DNA from: Prionace glauca
Lineage: Eukaryota; Chordata; Chondrichthyes; Carcharhiniformes; Carcharhinidae
Direction of reading: 5' to 3'
Length of the DNA: 64,000 nucleotides
NCBI GenBank assembly: GCA_037974335.1
Contig: CM075760.1
Span: 50,486,119 to 50,550,118, forward strand
Position 1 is the stretch's first letter. Each line of letters begins with the position of its first letter. Shown here piece after piece: positions 11,297 through 21,600 of this stretch. Below the pieces are notes generated by a model. That model was given only the letters and a program-made list of their open reading frames with translations, made no database searches and was not told the origin of the DNA. The translations under genes and the position numbers were made by a program.

Positions 11297-11368
11297 TTCC
11301 CTGACCGGGAATCGAACCTGGACCGTGGTGGTAAGAGCGCCGAATCCTAACCAATGGACCACCAGTGA
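11297..11368 (-). tRNA. tRNA-Glu-like sequence, anticodon CTT, probably a pseudogene
   Basis: Seventy-two minus-strand bases align end to end with vertebrate tRNA-Glu: TGGTGG, the D-arm TTGGTTAGGATTC, anticodon region GGCGCTCTTACC and B box GGTTCGATTCC. The third anticodon base has changed, giving CTT (a lysine anticodon) instead of CTC. One acceptor pair, one T-stem pair and two anticodon-stem pairs are broken, mostly by CG-to-CA changes. No SINE body is attached. No terminal T-run is evident just downstream. Confidence 0.7.
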
Positions 11369-11999
11369 ATGTGATCCAACCTGTTTATAATATTAATTTA
11401 TCCACGAATCACCTGCTTTTTATTTTATTTCGGGTTTTTTATTCACCAAATGCAAGTTTATCCTTCAAATTTTCATGTTTATATCACACACAAGTGATTG
11501 CTTCAGCCAATGAAAGCAGCGAATCCTCTTAGCTGGAACATGAAATAGACAGTGAGCTGCTTATGTGACACTTGCAGTTTCCAACCCCCAACAAACTCAT
11601 CACTGCGGCCTCTGTGAAACTTACAGGGTAAGACACTGCACGCATTCATCACGGAGAGCAACTGACACAAGTCATTCCGAAACACTGTCATGTCAATTCT
11701 CTTTCTGTTTCTGTCCCTTCCTCTCATTCAGCTCCCTCTGGCTGTCCAGCTCCCAGGGTCAGTTGCCTACTTGATATAGACACAGACAGTTGGTGAACCC
11801 GAGCTTTGCCTGGAAAGCAGGGAAAGCGAATATATGACACACGGCATTGAGAGGAGATGGAGCTTTAAAAAGACAGTACAAAGAGACACAGATATCCCAT
11901 CTTCCTGATCCAGTTACTGATGTCGGGAATGTACACAGTGCGAATTATCCACTGTCACACTCTCCTTCCAGCCTTGAGCACGGAGTTAAGTCTTGAAAT
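11369..11999. other. Intergenic, nothing recognised
   Basis: No open frame with coding character and no known repeat were found. Confidence 0.45.
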
Positions 12000-12600
12000 G
12001 TTTGAAGCCTTGTTACAGTAATTCATGGTTTTGTGGAGACCACATTTGGAATAGTGTGGGCAGTTTGGATCCTCGCGTTTTAGACAGAATAAAAGCAAAA
12101 TCTGAGGATGATCATCATTTCTTGCCATTCAGCTATCTAAATTTTACTATTTCATAACTTTTCTTGTTTTGCCATTAACTGCTTTCTCTTTCCCCTGTTG
12201 CCTTCTCTGTTCATTGTTATCTCTTTATTTGATGTTATTTCCTATTTTTTTTCGCCTCATTCTCTTCAGAATCCCCAGATTCCCTGTATATCGGGTTCCT
12301 TGGTAACTGTGAGCAGTTCTCAGTTTGTGTGTGTGTAACCTTGAGTTTCATTAAGTTTTAGTCTTCCATTCTGTGTATCCGTGCAAATTTCTGGCATTCA
12401 AGCTTTGTTTTTAAGGCCGAATTATTTCATGAGGAAAGGTTAGAGAGACAAAGTTATAGCCGCTGGAATTCAGAGTAAGAGTAGGCTACTTGATTGATAT
12501 GTATAAAATACAAAGGGGTCTTGACAAGGCGGATGTGAAGAGGATAGTTCCTCTTCTGGGTGAATCTGTAACTAGGTATCACTGTTTCAAAGTAGGGATT
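12000..12600 (+). mobile_element. Two old LINE RT fragments
   Basis: Positions 12000-12095 decode, with frame breaks, to the LVxPHLEYxVQF-type block (gtggagaccacatttggaat). Positions 12425-12600 resemble the following 'ERL..L.S...R.RG.LI' region. The ~330 bases between them show no repeat I know. Strongly decayed. Confidence 0.5.
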
Positions 12601-13757
12601 CGCCCATTTAAAATACCACTGCACCACAGCCTCCTCTAATGTATGTCTGTATTTATAAATACTCATCTGTAGCAATGTCCTTCCTTGATGTATCTCTGCA
12701 TCATTCACTGCTCTCAGACCGCATTCATCTTTGTCTCTCAGTTGGATTGTTTCTGTAACATTCCGCTCAATCTCACCCCTGCCTATGTCAATGACTTTTA
12801 TAGCTCTCTCAAAGTGTATCGGCGCATTGGGTGATATAGGAAGTGTACAGCTTAGGGGGTAAGGATATACTTGCCTGCATAGCACAGTTGAGCAAACGTT
12901 TAGACATGGAGAGTTAGCGAGCACTGAGCCGATGCTCTACAGAGGTCTCATTCAGCCACCTAGTCTTTGAAATTTCGTAGATATTAAGTAGAGGGACCAG
13001 ACAATGACACGGCTGATCCACTGAAGGATTCCTAAAACAGTTCCATGGCTAAACATCTCAGATATTGCAGCATTGAATATAGGGAGCCATTGAGCTGATG
13101 CACAGCCTGGGCCACGCTCACCTGCATAGGAACATTGCTCAGGTGTTAAACAGGAAGTATGTACAGGGAGAGGAAAACATACCTTTCAAGTTATCACCAG
13201 TTTACACTTGTATATTGCTCAGACCTACCTTAGAGTCACATTCTTTGACCTGCTGCACTATTTTGATCGCTGCTTATTTCTCGGTTCTCAGATTGAACTG
13301 TTTTTCGAAATACATTTCTCCCCACCTGTTCTATCTTGTGTTCACTTCCTCAACCTCATCTTCATCACTCTCTTTGTCAGCCGGAGATATCCCCTACCGC
13401 CCCGCCCCCTTTTCTATCGTCCCATTCCCGGGTTAAATTTCACAGCTCCGGAATCGATGAGCTGCTGTCAGGCAGCTTTGAAACATTTTTAAATCTGAAG
13501 AACCTTCATTTGGTGAAACTGATCTTCCCAGATAAGCCTGAATTGAAGAAAATAACAATTGGAAACGTAACACAAACTCTTTATCTGGTAGCTGCTCTCT
13601 CTCTCTTTCTCTCTCTCTCTTTCGCCGATTAACCTTTCAGTCTGATGGGATTCTGCTGTGTGTTGTCTCAGCCGATCCTGGATTGAATTGGGTGACAGTT
13701 TGATCCGAGGTTAATGTGGTTTCCTCGGGGTGTGTGTCTCAGCGGCTGACAGCGCCG
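12601..13757. other. Unassigned region downstream of V1
   Basis: No gene recognised. A CT-rich microsatellite lies at 13597-13622. A minus-strand frame at 12454-12924 (156 codons) has no recognisable domain and is not called. Confidence 0.4.
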
Positions 13758-13837
13758 CTGCTCAATCTGACTGTTACTTTCTGCGATTCTCCACACAAAC
13801 CTGAACAGATTGGAGCACCCAATGATAGGTGTGAAGC

Positions 13838-13876
13838 AGTTTTTGTACTGGGGAGAGACTGATTTCTATCACTGTG
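13838..13876 (-). promoter_or_regulatory. 23-bp-spacer RSS of V segment 1
   Basis: On the minus strand the V coding end is followed immediately by heptamer CACAGTG (13876-13870, perfect consensus). A 23-base spacer (13869-13847) and nonamer ACAAAAACT (13846-13838, one change from ACAAAAACC) follow. This is the RAG1/2 target that joins a V segment to a 12-spacer D or J. Confidence 0.92.
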
Positions 13877-14445
13877 AGACTGAAAGCGCAGTAATAGCGG
13901 CCAGCGTCAGTCAGCTGCAGGCTCGAGATGGTTAAAATAGTTAATTTAGCCGAGGTCTGGAGTTCAGCAGAGAAACGGGTTCCAAAACCTTTCCCTCTGT
14001 CTTCTTCTGTATTCCAGGATGTTTTCCACATAATGAACTGGAAATCCTTCTGTGGCTGCTGCCTGTACCAATATAAGATGTAGCCGCTTGCTGTAGTGCT
14101 GTAGGTACATCGGATAGTCACCGTTTCACCTTCTCTCCCCTCTAAAGACTGCGGCTGAGAAACAAAATCTCCATCACTCGGATCTGTAACGTGTTCAAAA
14201 AGAAGAAAAAAAATCTAACTGTTAGATGTGCTGCTGAAATAATATTAACACTTTATATTCACCGCGACATAACTGGAGTTATGAAATAAAAACAAATGAT
14301 GGTGGAAATACACAGCAGGGTCAAGAACCACCACTGGGGAGAAGCAGAGCTAAAGGTTCAGATCGCGATAACATTTAACCAGATTGGAGTCATCCTTACT
14401 GATAAGAAACAGCCCGAACACAATGCAGACAGTGAGGAACTCCAT
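13877..14445 (-). CDS. T-cell receptor V segment 1 (alpha/delta-type), intact-looking
   Basis: Two exons. The leader exon (14445-14400, 46 nt) begins ATG GAG TTC and gives MEFLTVCIVFGLFLIS with a phase-1 donor gtaagg. The intron is 216 bp with a pyrimidine tract and cag acceptor. The V exon (14183-13877, 307 nt) reads without stops. It starts NPSDGDFVSQPQSLEG and contains the FR1 cysteine (TVTIRCTYS), the FR2 tryptophan (ILYWYRQQP) and the FR3 end LTDAGRYYCAFS, the conserved second cysteine. The coding end abuts a near-perfect 23-RSS. After somatic joining it would form the variable domain of a TCR chain on the T-cell surface. A TTTAAAA element lies about 25-30 bases upstream of the ATG, and AGTGACGTTA, close to the CRE-like decamer of some TCR V promoters, is at 14525-14516. 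Chain assignment is by general resemblance only. Confidence 0.85.
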
Positions 14446-14699
14446 GGTGGCTGCAGAGCCCGAGGCTGTGACTAACCTTTAAAACCCCAAGCACTGCCGG
14501 AACAGAATCTGATTTTAACGTCACTTTCTGATCTCAAAGTTCCCGTCCAATCAACAATTTACAATCTACCCGTCACAGATTGAGATAAGGTTTCAATGAG
14601 TTTCAGTGATCAGCTGAAGCTCTTTGACCTTCACTATTACATATCTGAGACTCAGTGACTGAGTGGGTACAGTGTATGGTGAGAGGGAAGAATCAGCTT

Positions 14700-14885
14700 C
14701 ACTGACAAGGCCATAAGAGATAGCAGCAGAATTAAGCCATTCGGCCCATTCGTGTCCATTCCACCATTCAATCATGGCAGATATGTTTAAAATCCCCGCA
14801 GAATCAGAGAATCCCTACAGTTCACAAGGAGGCCATTCGGCCCATCGAGCCTGAACTGGCCCAATCCTGAACCGGACACTCCAAG
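14700..14885 (-). mobile_element. CR1 3' end piece and interrupted SINE tail
   Basis: Positions 14708-14795 are a minus-strand CR1-type 3' tail (attaagccattcggcccatt, then ccattcaatcatggcagata). Positions 14800-14870 are the tail of a minus-strand SINE, whose continuation appears to resume at 16713 beyond the LINE insertion. Confidence 0.65.
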
Positions 14886-16545
14886 GTCTTAATGACATTA
14901 CTGTTACTAGAGAGGTGGTGCTCGACAGACTGGAGGGGCTGATTGTGGACATGTCCCCAGGACCGGATGGAATGCATCCGAGGGTTCTGAAAGAAATGGC
15001 GGAGGTGATAGTGGATGCCTTGGTGGTTATTTTCCAGACGTCGCTGGATTCCGGGGAAGTGCCGGAAGATTGGAAAACGGCTAATGTTACGCCGTTGTTT
15101 AAGAAGGGTGCCAGGCAAAAGGCGGGGAATTATAGGCCGGTCAGTTTAACGTCTGTGGTAGGTAAAATGTTAGAATCCGTCATTAAGGAGGAAATAGCGA
15201 GGCATCTTGAGGGGAATTGCTTGATAGGGCGGACGCAACACGGTGTCATTAAAGGGAAGTCGTGTCTGACAAATTTACTGGAGTTCTATGAGGATGTGTC
15301 TAGGGCAGTGGATAGAGGAGAGCCAGTGGATGTGGTCTTTCTGGATTTTCAGAAGGCGTTTGACAAGGTACCTCACAAGAGGTTATTGCAGAAGGTCAGG
15401 GGACATGGAATTGGGGGTAGGGTGTTAGCGTGGATAGAGGATTGGTTGTCAAATAGGAGGCAGAGAGTGGAGGTCAATGGGTGCTATTCGGATTGGCGGT
15501 TGGTGACTAGTGGGGTGCCCCACGGGTCGGTGCTGGGGCCTCAGCTATTTACCATTTATATAGATGATCTAGAGGAGGGAACCTAGTGCAGGGTGTCGAA
15601 ATTTGCTGATGACACCAAGATTGGGGGAAAGGCAAATTGTGCGGAGGGTGTGGAGAGTCTGCAGAAGGATCTAGATAGGCTGGGCGAATGGGCCAGGAAA
15701 TGGCAAATGGAATTTAATGTTGGCAAGTGTGAGGTGGTCCACTTTGGTAGGAATAATGGTAGGAAGGACTATTACTTACGTGGCGAAAAACTGCAGCAGG
15801 CGACGGTGCAGAGGGACCTCGTGGTCCTGGTGCATGAGTCGCAAAAACCCAGCTTGCAGGTGCAGCAGGTGGTCAGGAAGGCGAATGGGATGCTGGCCTT
15901 CATAGCGAGGGGGATTGAATATAAAAGTAGGGAGGTCTTGCTGCAGCTGTATAGGGCATTGGTGAGGCCGCAGCTGGAGTACTGTGTGCAGTTTTGGGCA
16001 CCGCACCTGCGCAAGGATATTTTGGCCCTGGAGGGAGTGCAGAGGAGGTTTACTAGGCTGATACCAGAGTTGTGGGGATTGAGCTATGAGGAGAGGTTGA
16101 ATAAACTAGGCTTGTACTCGTTAGAGTTTAGAAGAATGAGGGGAGATCTCATTGAGACGTATAAGATGATGAATGGGATGGATAGGATAGAAGTGGAGAG
16201 ACTCTTCCCGCTCAAAAAGGATAGTAGGACTAGGGGTCACAGCCTCAAGATAAAGGGGAGGCGGTTTAGAACGGAGTTGAGGAGGAACTTCTTCACTCAA
16301 AGGGTGGTGAATCTCTGGAATTCTCTGTCCGTTGAAGTGGTGGAGGCTGCCTCGCTAAATATTTTTAAGAAGCGGGTTGATGGGTTTTTGATAAGAGAAG
16401 GGATTAAGGGTTATGGGGAGAGGGCGGGAAGGTGGAACTGAGCCACGACAGATCAGCCATGATCTTATTGAATGGCGGGGCAGGCTCGAAGGGCTAGATG
16501 GCCTACTCCTGCTCCTATTTCTTATGTTCTTATGTTCTTATGTTG
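14885..16545 (+). mobile_element. CR1-type LINE, 5'-truncated, young
   Basis: This copy carries the whole RT and C-terminal part of ORF2 and a 3' end with repeated TTCTTATG (16528-16545). It starts at about RT motif 0 ([19 protein letters not shown]). The frame from 14915 to 16441 is continuous except for one in-frame TAG at 15584-15586, between [10 protein letters not shown] and CRVSKFADDTK; a CAG-to-TAG change would explain it. Short fragments of the same 3' end occur at 37922-38151 and 54326-54439. Confidence 0.93.
14915..16441 (+). pseudogene. LINE reverse transcriptase ORF2 (partial) with one in-frame stop
   Basis: About 509 codons of CR1-clade reverse transcriptase. In order: [47 protein letters not shown] with a catalytic Asp; [22 protein letters not shown] with the catalytic Asp pair; EKL and VVHFGRN blocks; LVRPQLEYCVQFWAP; and the C-terminal RTRGHSLKIKGRRFRTEL and VVNLWNSLSVEVVEAASL. 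The APE endonuclease is missing (5' truncation). A single TAG at 15584 interrupts the frame just before the FADD box. Confidence 0.9.
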
Positions 16546-16554
16546 ATTGGGTTG

Positions 16555-17120
16555 ATTAGCCACGGTAAGTTGCTCCGTAATGTCAGGGGGATTAGAAGGT
16601 AAAAGTATGGGGTTACGGGGATAGCACGGGACCTGGGTGGGATTATTGTCGGTGCAGGCTCGATGGGCCAAATGGCCTCTTCCTGCACTGTAGGGATTGT
16701 ATTCTAGGATTCAATCCCACCCAAGCCTATTCCTGTAACGCCACATATTTACCAGGCCATCCCCCTGACTCTAGGGTCAATTTGCCATGGCAGGTGAAAC
16801 TAGAATTAGGGGGCATAGCTCAAAGTAAAGGGAAGCAGACTTAGGACTGAGTTAAGAAGGAACTTCTTTACAGAAAGGTTTATGAATCTGTGGAATTCAC
16901 TGCCCGGTGAAGCAGTTGAGGGTGCTTCACTGAATGTTTTTTTAAGGCAAAGATAGATAAATTTTGGACGGTAAAGATATTAACGTTTGTGGTGAGTGGG
17001 CGAGTAAGTGGAGCTGAGTCCACGAAATGATCAGCCATGGTCTTACTAAATGGTGGAGAAGGCTCGAGGGGCCAAATGGCCTGGTCCTGCTCCTGCTCTT
17101 ATGTTCGTATGTCCTCATGT
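16555..17120 (+). mobile_element. SINE tail (+), SINE fragment (-) and CR1 3' end (+)
   Basis: 16555-16705 is a plus-strand SINE 3' portion ending 'ctgcactgtagggatt'. 16713-16795 is a minus-strand SINE middle that looks like the continuation of 14800-14870. 16801-17120 is a plus-strand CR1-type 3' end closing 'cctgctcttatgttcgtatg'. Together with 14885-16545 this forms a nested stack. Confidence 0.7.
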
Positions 17121-17487
17121 GTCTTATTTACCCTGAACACTCACAAATCTATCAACTGGCTTCAAAAACTAAACGATTGAACATCTACCATCGTTATGAA
17201 ACAGAAAGCATTTAAGCGAATGTTGTTGATTTCACGGATTTTAATCTTTGAGATGGAAGACTGATGGGTGTTATTTAATGTTGTGATAACAGCTCCAGAG
17301 TATTTCATTTAGAGAATCGTTCGTAAGCCACAGAAACAACTATTTTGCATAGAATGACACAAGTTTAGCACTGCAGAAATAGATCATTTTGGCTCGCTGC
17401 TCTTTATAATATTTCTTTGTTTATATTAACAGTTCACTATCTGCGTCAGATATCTGACTCAGTGAGAGGAAGTGAGATGTCTTTGCT
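17121..17487. other. Spacer between repeats and V segment 2
   Basis: AT-rich, with no gene or recognised repeat. Confidence 0.45.
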
Positions 17488-17526
17488 GGTTTTTGTACGG
17501 ACTAACTGTGCCTCTGTAACAGTGTG
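17488..17526 (-). promoter_or_regulatory. 23-bp-spacer RSS of V segment 2
   Basis: On the minus strand: heptamer CACACTG (17526-17520, one change from consensus at position 5), a 23-base spacer, and a perfect consensus nonamer ACAAAAACC (17496-17488). The first three heptamer bases, which matter most for cleavage, are kept. Confidence 0.9.
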
Positions 17527-17964
17527 GGGATCAGCGCACAGTGATACATGGCAGAATCAGAGAAACGGACCCCGGTGATCGTCAAAGGAACTGCTTTCCT
17601 GTCTAGGTTCAAATCAGCAGAGGTCCGATATGGGAAATCTGGAGACTCTTCTCCATCCGCCGTGCCATGTATCTTCAGTAAATATTTCGGAGCCTCCCCG
17701 GGATGTTGGATGTACCATAAAAAATTTGGGAAACTGTATTTTGTTGTGTAATTGCATTTCAGTGCTACCGTCTGTCCTTCCTGAACCGCTAATTTAGGCG
17801 GCCCCTGGGAAACTGAATCTTGCCCACTGGTTCCTGTAACAAAACATAGAATGTTTGAGATATCTACGAGTGAAAATAGCCCATAAAACACACACTGACG
17901 ATTTGAGCTCAGACTCACCGGGCAGAATGGCCATTATTACCAGTAAAACACATAGGGAACTCAT
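17527..17964 (-). CDS. T-cell receptor V segment 2 (alpha-type), intact-looking
   Basis: The leader exon (17964-17919, 46 nt) gives MSSLCVLLVIMAILP with a phase-1 donor gtgagt. The intron is 85 bp and ends ttgttacag. The V exon (17833-17527) is 307 nt, the same length as in V segment 1, and is open throughout. It starts GTSGQDSVSQGPPKLAVQEG and has the FR1 cysteine (VALKCNYTT), a tryptophan in FLWYIQHPGEAPKYLL (FR2) and FSDSAMYHCALI at the FR3 end with the second conserved cysteine. The FR2 motif WYxQxPGxxP is typical of TRAV-like segments. It lies in the same orientation as V segment 1, about 3.1 kb away. A reversed CCAAT box (gattgg, 18090) lies about 130 bp upstream of the ATG. It would supply a TCR variable domain after RAG joining. 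Confidence 0.87.
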
Positions 17965-18139
17965 GGTTCCTGTTTGAACTGTAAGCAGCGACACTGTTTA
18001 AAATGTATTGTTTCTTCTGGTTTATCTCAGAATGAGCTCAGCTCAGAGACGGCTTCAATTGTTGGGAAATTGGAGGCTTTTCTCAGCACTACGATTGGCT
18101 GGTCTCCTTTAGATGAAATTAGCTGCGGACTAATCACTG

Positions 18140-18218
18140 ATCAGAGATGCCTCACAGCGCCACGTATCTGGGTTCGATTCCCAGCTCAGGTCACTATCTG
18201 TGTGAAGTCTGTCGCTCA
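18140..18218 (+). mobile_element. SINE head fragment
   Basis: Plus-strand 'gcctcacagcgcca', followed by 'ctgggttcgattcccag' (B box) and 'ggtcactatctgtgtgaagt', matches the 5' tRNA-like part of the window's SINE. The rest is missing. Confidence 0.7.
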
Positions 18219-18720
18219 GAATGATTAGAGCTCAGCTGGGTGTTTTAATTTTATTTTCTCTCTTTGATCAGTAGGATCTGTCGCCAAGGCATCTATTCTC
18301 TGAAATAAATACAAAGCTCTGGCTACACTCTGAGCTCTTTATAGTGATGTCTTGTAGAAAGTGGTATGAGATAATTCGCTGCTCAGCCTATTTCTGCTAC
18401 ACGGCGAGTGACATTAGGCCTTTCTTTCTGATTCGATATTCCGCAGGTTTCTGAGACACAAAACGTTCCGAACAGTCTGGCCTGACAGCAATGAGAGCAG
18501 CAAACAGAAAGTATGGCCAGGGACACTACAGACACAAAGCAAGTAAAACCATGGCGTTGTCAGCAGCTGTCACAGATGGCAGAGCGGAAATAGCGACAGT
18601 AAAGCTGCAGCAACGTGTGAACATCCTGGAGCTGCTCAGCGCTCAAGTGAATGAGAAAAGCATAACGTTGCTTGTGCGTGAAGGGAGCCGATTCAACTGA
18701 CACAATTAACCTCCCTGTGG
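18219..18720. other. Unassigned sequence
   Basis: A 69-codon frame at 18491-18700 has no recognisable domain. I see no repeat signature. Confidence 0.4.
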
Positions 18721-19150
18721 GTAATTGAAAAAGCTGCCACTATTGTCCATCTACAAGGCACGGATCAGCAGTATAATGGAATACTCTCCACTTGCCTGGA
18801 TGAGTACAGCTGAAACAACGTTCAAGAAACTCGACACAAACCATGAAAAAGCAGCCTGCTTGATTACTTCCTCTCCCATAAAACAATTACTCCCACCACC
18901 ACTTACGCACAGTGGCAGCCGTGTGCACCATTTACAAGATGCACTGCAGCGACTCACCAAAGTTCCTTATGCATCACAATCCAAACACAGAAACACTCCC
19001 ACCCAGGCGGACAAAGCCAAGGCAGCGGGCAAATGGGAACACCACCACTTGGATGTTGCACACCAAATCACTCACCAGCCTGACTTGGAAATATATGACT
19101 GTTCCTTCACCGTCCTGGGTTAAAAGCCTGGAACTCCCTCGTCAATGGCG
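18721..19150 (+). mobile_element. LINE RT C-terminal fragment of a non-CR1 family
   Basis: The frame from 18725 encodes LLSIYKARISSIMEYSPLAW, followed by a degenerate tail (SRVHHLQDALQRLTKV). The IYKA...EYSPLAW block is typical of L2/Jockey/Rex-like LINE C-termini. The following 'tgacttggaaatatatgact' is a widespread repeat tail; pieces also occur at 3335-3410 and 51490-51620. Confidence 0.6.
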
Positions 19151-19151
19151 C

Positions 19152-19420
19152 AGTAGGTGTACATAGAACATTGAAACATAGGAAAACTACAGCACAATAC
19201 AGGCCCTTCAGCCCACAAAGTTTTGCCGAACATATCCCTACCTTAGAGATTACTCGGCTTACCTATAACCCTCTATCTTATTAAGTTCCATATACTTATC
19301 TAAAAGTCTCTTAAAAGACCCTATCGACTCCTCCTCCATCACCGTTGCCGGCAGCCCATTCCATGCGCCCACCACTCTCTGAGTGAAAAACATACCCCTG
19401 ACATCGATCGGTTTCAATCA
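19152..19420 (-). mobile_element. CR1-like LINE 3' end
   Basis: Minus-strand 3' tail (tagaacattgaaacatagga) followed by RT C-terminal sequence similar to the start of the near-intact element at 55886. Confidence 0.8.
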
Positions 19421-19629
19421 CTCATGTTGAATTTTATTTATTTTTCTGTATCTTTGTGACAGTTTCTCAAGAATATTAATCTCATTGTCAAGTGCGTGAC
19501 TTGTTCACACTGAACGCTTCGTTCTGAACGGTAGATTTCGTCGGGTTGTGACTTTAAATAAAATAATATACGGATTGTACAACAGCGGATTTAGGTGCAG
19601 ATCCCCTGAGAGAAACAAATGCAGCAACC

Positions 19630-19975
19630 CGAAACATCCAAGCTAAGGAATGAAGATAAACGAATAAAAAGGCAGCGAGTGAATCAAAGGCCGATACAAT
19701 GATCGAAGGAGAGAGATGAGTAGAGAGGAACAGATGGAGAGGCGTAGAGATAAGCAAGAGAAAAGGGAATGACAGAAATGAGGCAGTGACAGGGAGATAA
19801 ATAACGGGGACAGACATTGAGATAAGTGAGGGAGAGACGGGAAGGAAATAGATGATGGTACGGTGAAGGGAACAGTTGCAGATATGTAGAGATAATACAG
19901 AGGGAGACACAAAGAGAGACAAACGAACAGATGCCAAGAGAAACAGAGATAGACAGTGACAGAAACAATCGTGTC
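19630..19975. repeat. Purine-rich degenerate (GAGA/GATA) tract
   Basis: About 340 bases consist mostly of gagagag, agataga and ggaaca-like words without a clear unit. Three overlapping minus-strand frames across it are low-complexity artefacts. Confidence 0.6.
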
Positions 19976-20390
19976 CAACTTGAAAATCAATGGCCTAAAT
20001 CCAATCAGAATTCCAGAAAGGGAAAGAAAAATAACTTAATTTAGAGCGTGATGCCAGCAGGGAGATTTCCGAGAACCCCCAAAACACCCTCAGAATGAAT
20101 CCAGTATCACTATTACATTGTGATCCTGCCCCTGTCCCTGCAGTAAACACGCACATGCAGTGAGGCAGCCCCATCTGGCGGCGATCGGAGGTAATTTATT
20201 ATTTTCTGGAAAACCACCCAATTCTCAGAATACGGAAGGACGTTAGTTTTAAGCCAATGTTTATTTATTAGTGTTACAAGTCTGGACTAATAAGTTCTGA
20301 GTTTCACTTTCTCCCTGTTCCTCTCTGGTTGTCCGGCACGTTCAACTGGATTAATTAACATTGTATTAATAAAAGTATGGCAAAATATAA
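19976..20390. other. Spacer, nothing recognised
   Basis: No V exon, repeat or other gene feature identified. Confidence 0.4.
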
Positions 20391-20645
20391 TTTGACATAG
20401 CGGCAGAGTGTTTGGCACTGCTGCCTCACAGCGCTGGGGATCCGGGTTCAGTCACTGTCGCTGTGGAGTCTGCGTGGGTTTCCTCCGGGTGCTCAGGTTT
20501 CCTCCCGTAGTCAGAAAGATGCGCTGGCTAGGTACATTGGTCATGCTAAATTTCCCTTAAATGTATCCGAACAGGCGCCGGAGTGAGGCGACTGAGGGAT
20601 TTTCACAGTAACTTCATTGCAATGTTGATGTGACTGAAAATTTCC
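20391..20645 (+). mobile_element. tRNA-headed SINE, second tail type
   Basis: The plus-strand head is at 20400-20460 (gctgcctcacagcgctgggg, then ccgggttcag as B box) and the core is 'gggtttcctccgggtgctca'. The tail is of the 'cacagtaacttcattgcaat' type, unlike the 'actgtagggattctatgatt' tail of the commoner copies. Confidence 0.85.
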
Positions 20646-20725
20646 AGCATTAAGCCAATGTTTGAACTATCAGTGTCCGTTCCATGGGTTCTCTTCGCTC
20701 CAAGATATTTAATGCCTTTTCTGTT

Positions 20726-20995
20726 TTGTTACAGGGATAAACAGTGTTTCAAGATCGAACTGAACTAAGCATTCTGGAAGGACAGAGCATATTGTTGGAC
20801 TGTAATTATTCGACAACTGCTTCTCAAACTATGTTCTCAAGCTCTGAGATATTTGATGAAGATGTATAGCTCGGGCAATACCGATAAGTCTCCAGATTTA
20901 TTGGATATTTTCATGGCTGCTTTACACAAAGGAAACACCACTCCTTTTCCTTTAAAATCACCGGGGCTCTTTAGCCTGACAGCACCCTGTATTTT
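20726..20995 (+). pseudogene. Decayed TCR-type V exon
   Basis: After a tgttttgttacag acceptor (20722-20734), frames give LSILEGQSILLDCNYSTTAS (FR1 with its cysteine, NYSTTAS as in V segments 1 and 2). After several frame changes and stops, an ITGAL...DSTLYF-like FR3 follows. I found no leader exon, and no heptamer/nonamer pair at the expected end. It lies in opposite orientation to V segments 1 and 2. Confidence 0.65.
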
Positions 20996-21464
20996 TGGGG
21001 CAGAAATTTAGCGAAAGCCGCATAAAAGCACCAGACTGGGAGTTCCGGTTAGAGATCAGCAGAGGGCGCTCCCGCACTGATAAACAGAAACAATTATTTG
21101 GTCTCCACAGGAAGAGTCACAGAATCATAAATGAAATATCAAAACAAAACTGAACACTCAACATGAACAGCTGTGCCACAGTTGAATTTTTAACTGTGCT
21201 AAAAATAGAGTTATGGTTCGTTCACTCACGCACAGTCCTTTGATGATATTCCCTTGCCTGTGTGAATTACTGTATAACACTTTCCCTATCTTGACTCCCC
21301 GTTCCGAGGTAGGTTTCCTCAAACACTCCGTTTGGTTATCTCTATACCGGAGGGAGCGATAAGGACACATTAGTAAGTTAGACAGTCTTTATGCGAGCAT
21401 GTGATAGTGCACGAGAAGCTGCGATGGAAACTGAATTTGAAGAGGGAAGTGGCTAAATAGTTAG

Positions 21465-21600
21465 CCAACCATCTCATGAAGAGGCAGCGCTCCGAAAGTT
21501 TGTGATACCAAATAAAATTGTTGGAATTTAACCTGGTATTGTGAGGCCTCTTACTGCGCCGCCCCAGTTCAACGCCGGCATCTCCACATCATCGATAAAT
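21465..21600. repeat. Foldback repeat family B, partial copy
   Basis: 'gctccgaaagtttgtgatac', then 'acctggtattgtgaggcctc' and 'caacgccggcatctccacat' matches one arm of the family seen better at 31988-32204 and 53591-53725. Diverged. Confidence 0.65.

Noticed and set aside
12454-12924. A 156-codon minus-strand frame
   Set aside because: No domain, no start context and no splice signals. Part overlaps an old LINE fragment.
9785-13757. TCR J or D segments (12-spacer RSS followed by FGxG)
   Set aside because: By eye I found no nonamer-12-heptamer arrangement with a J-like frame here. A systematic scan could overturn this.
19554-19990. Leucine/serine-rich minus-strand frames that look like membrane proteins
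   Set aside because: They are the complement of a purine-rich low-complexity tract.
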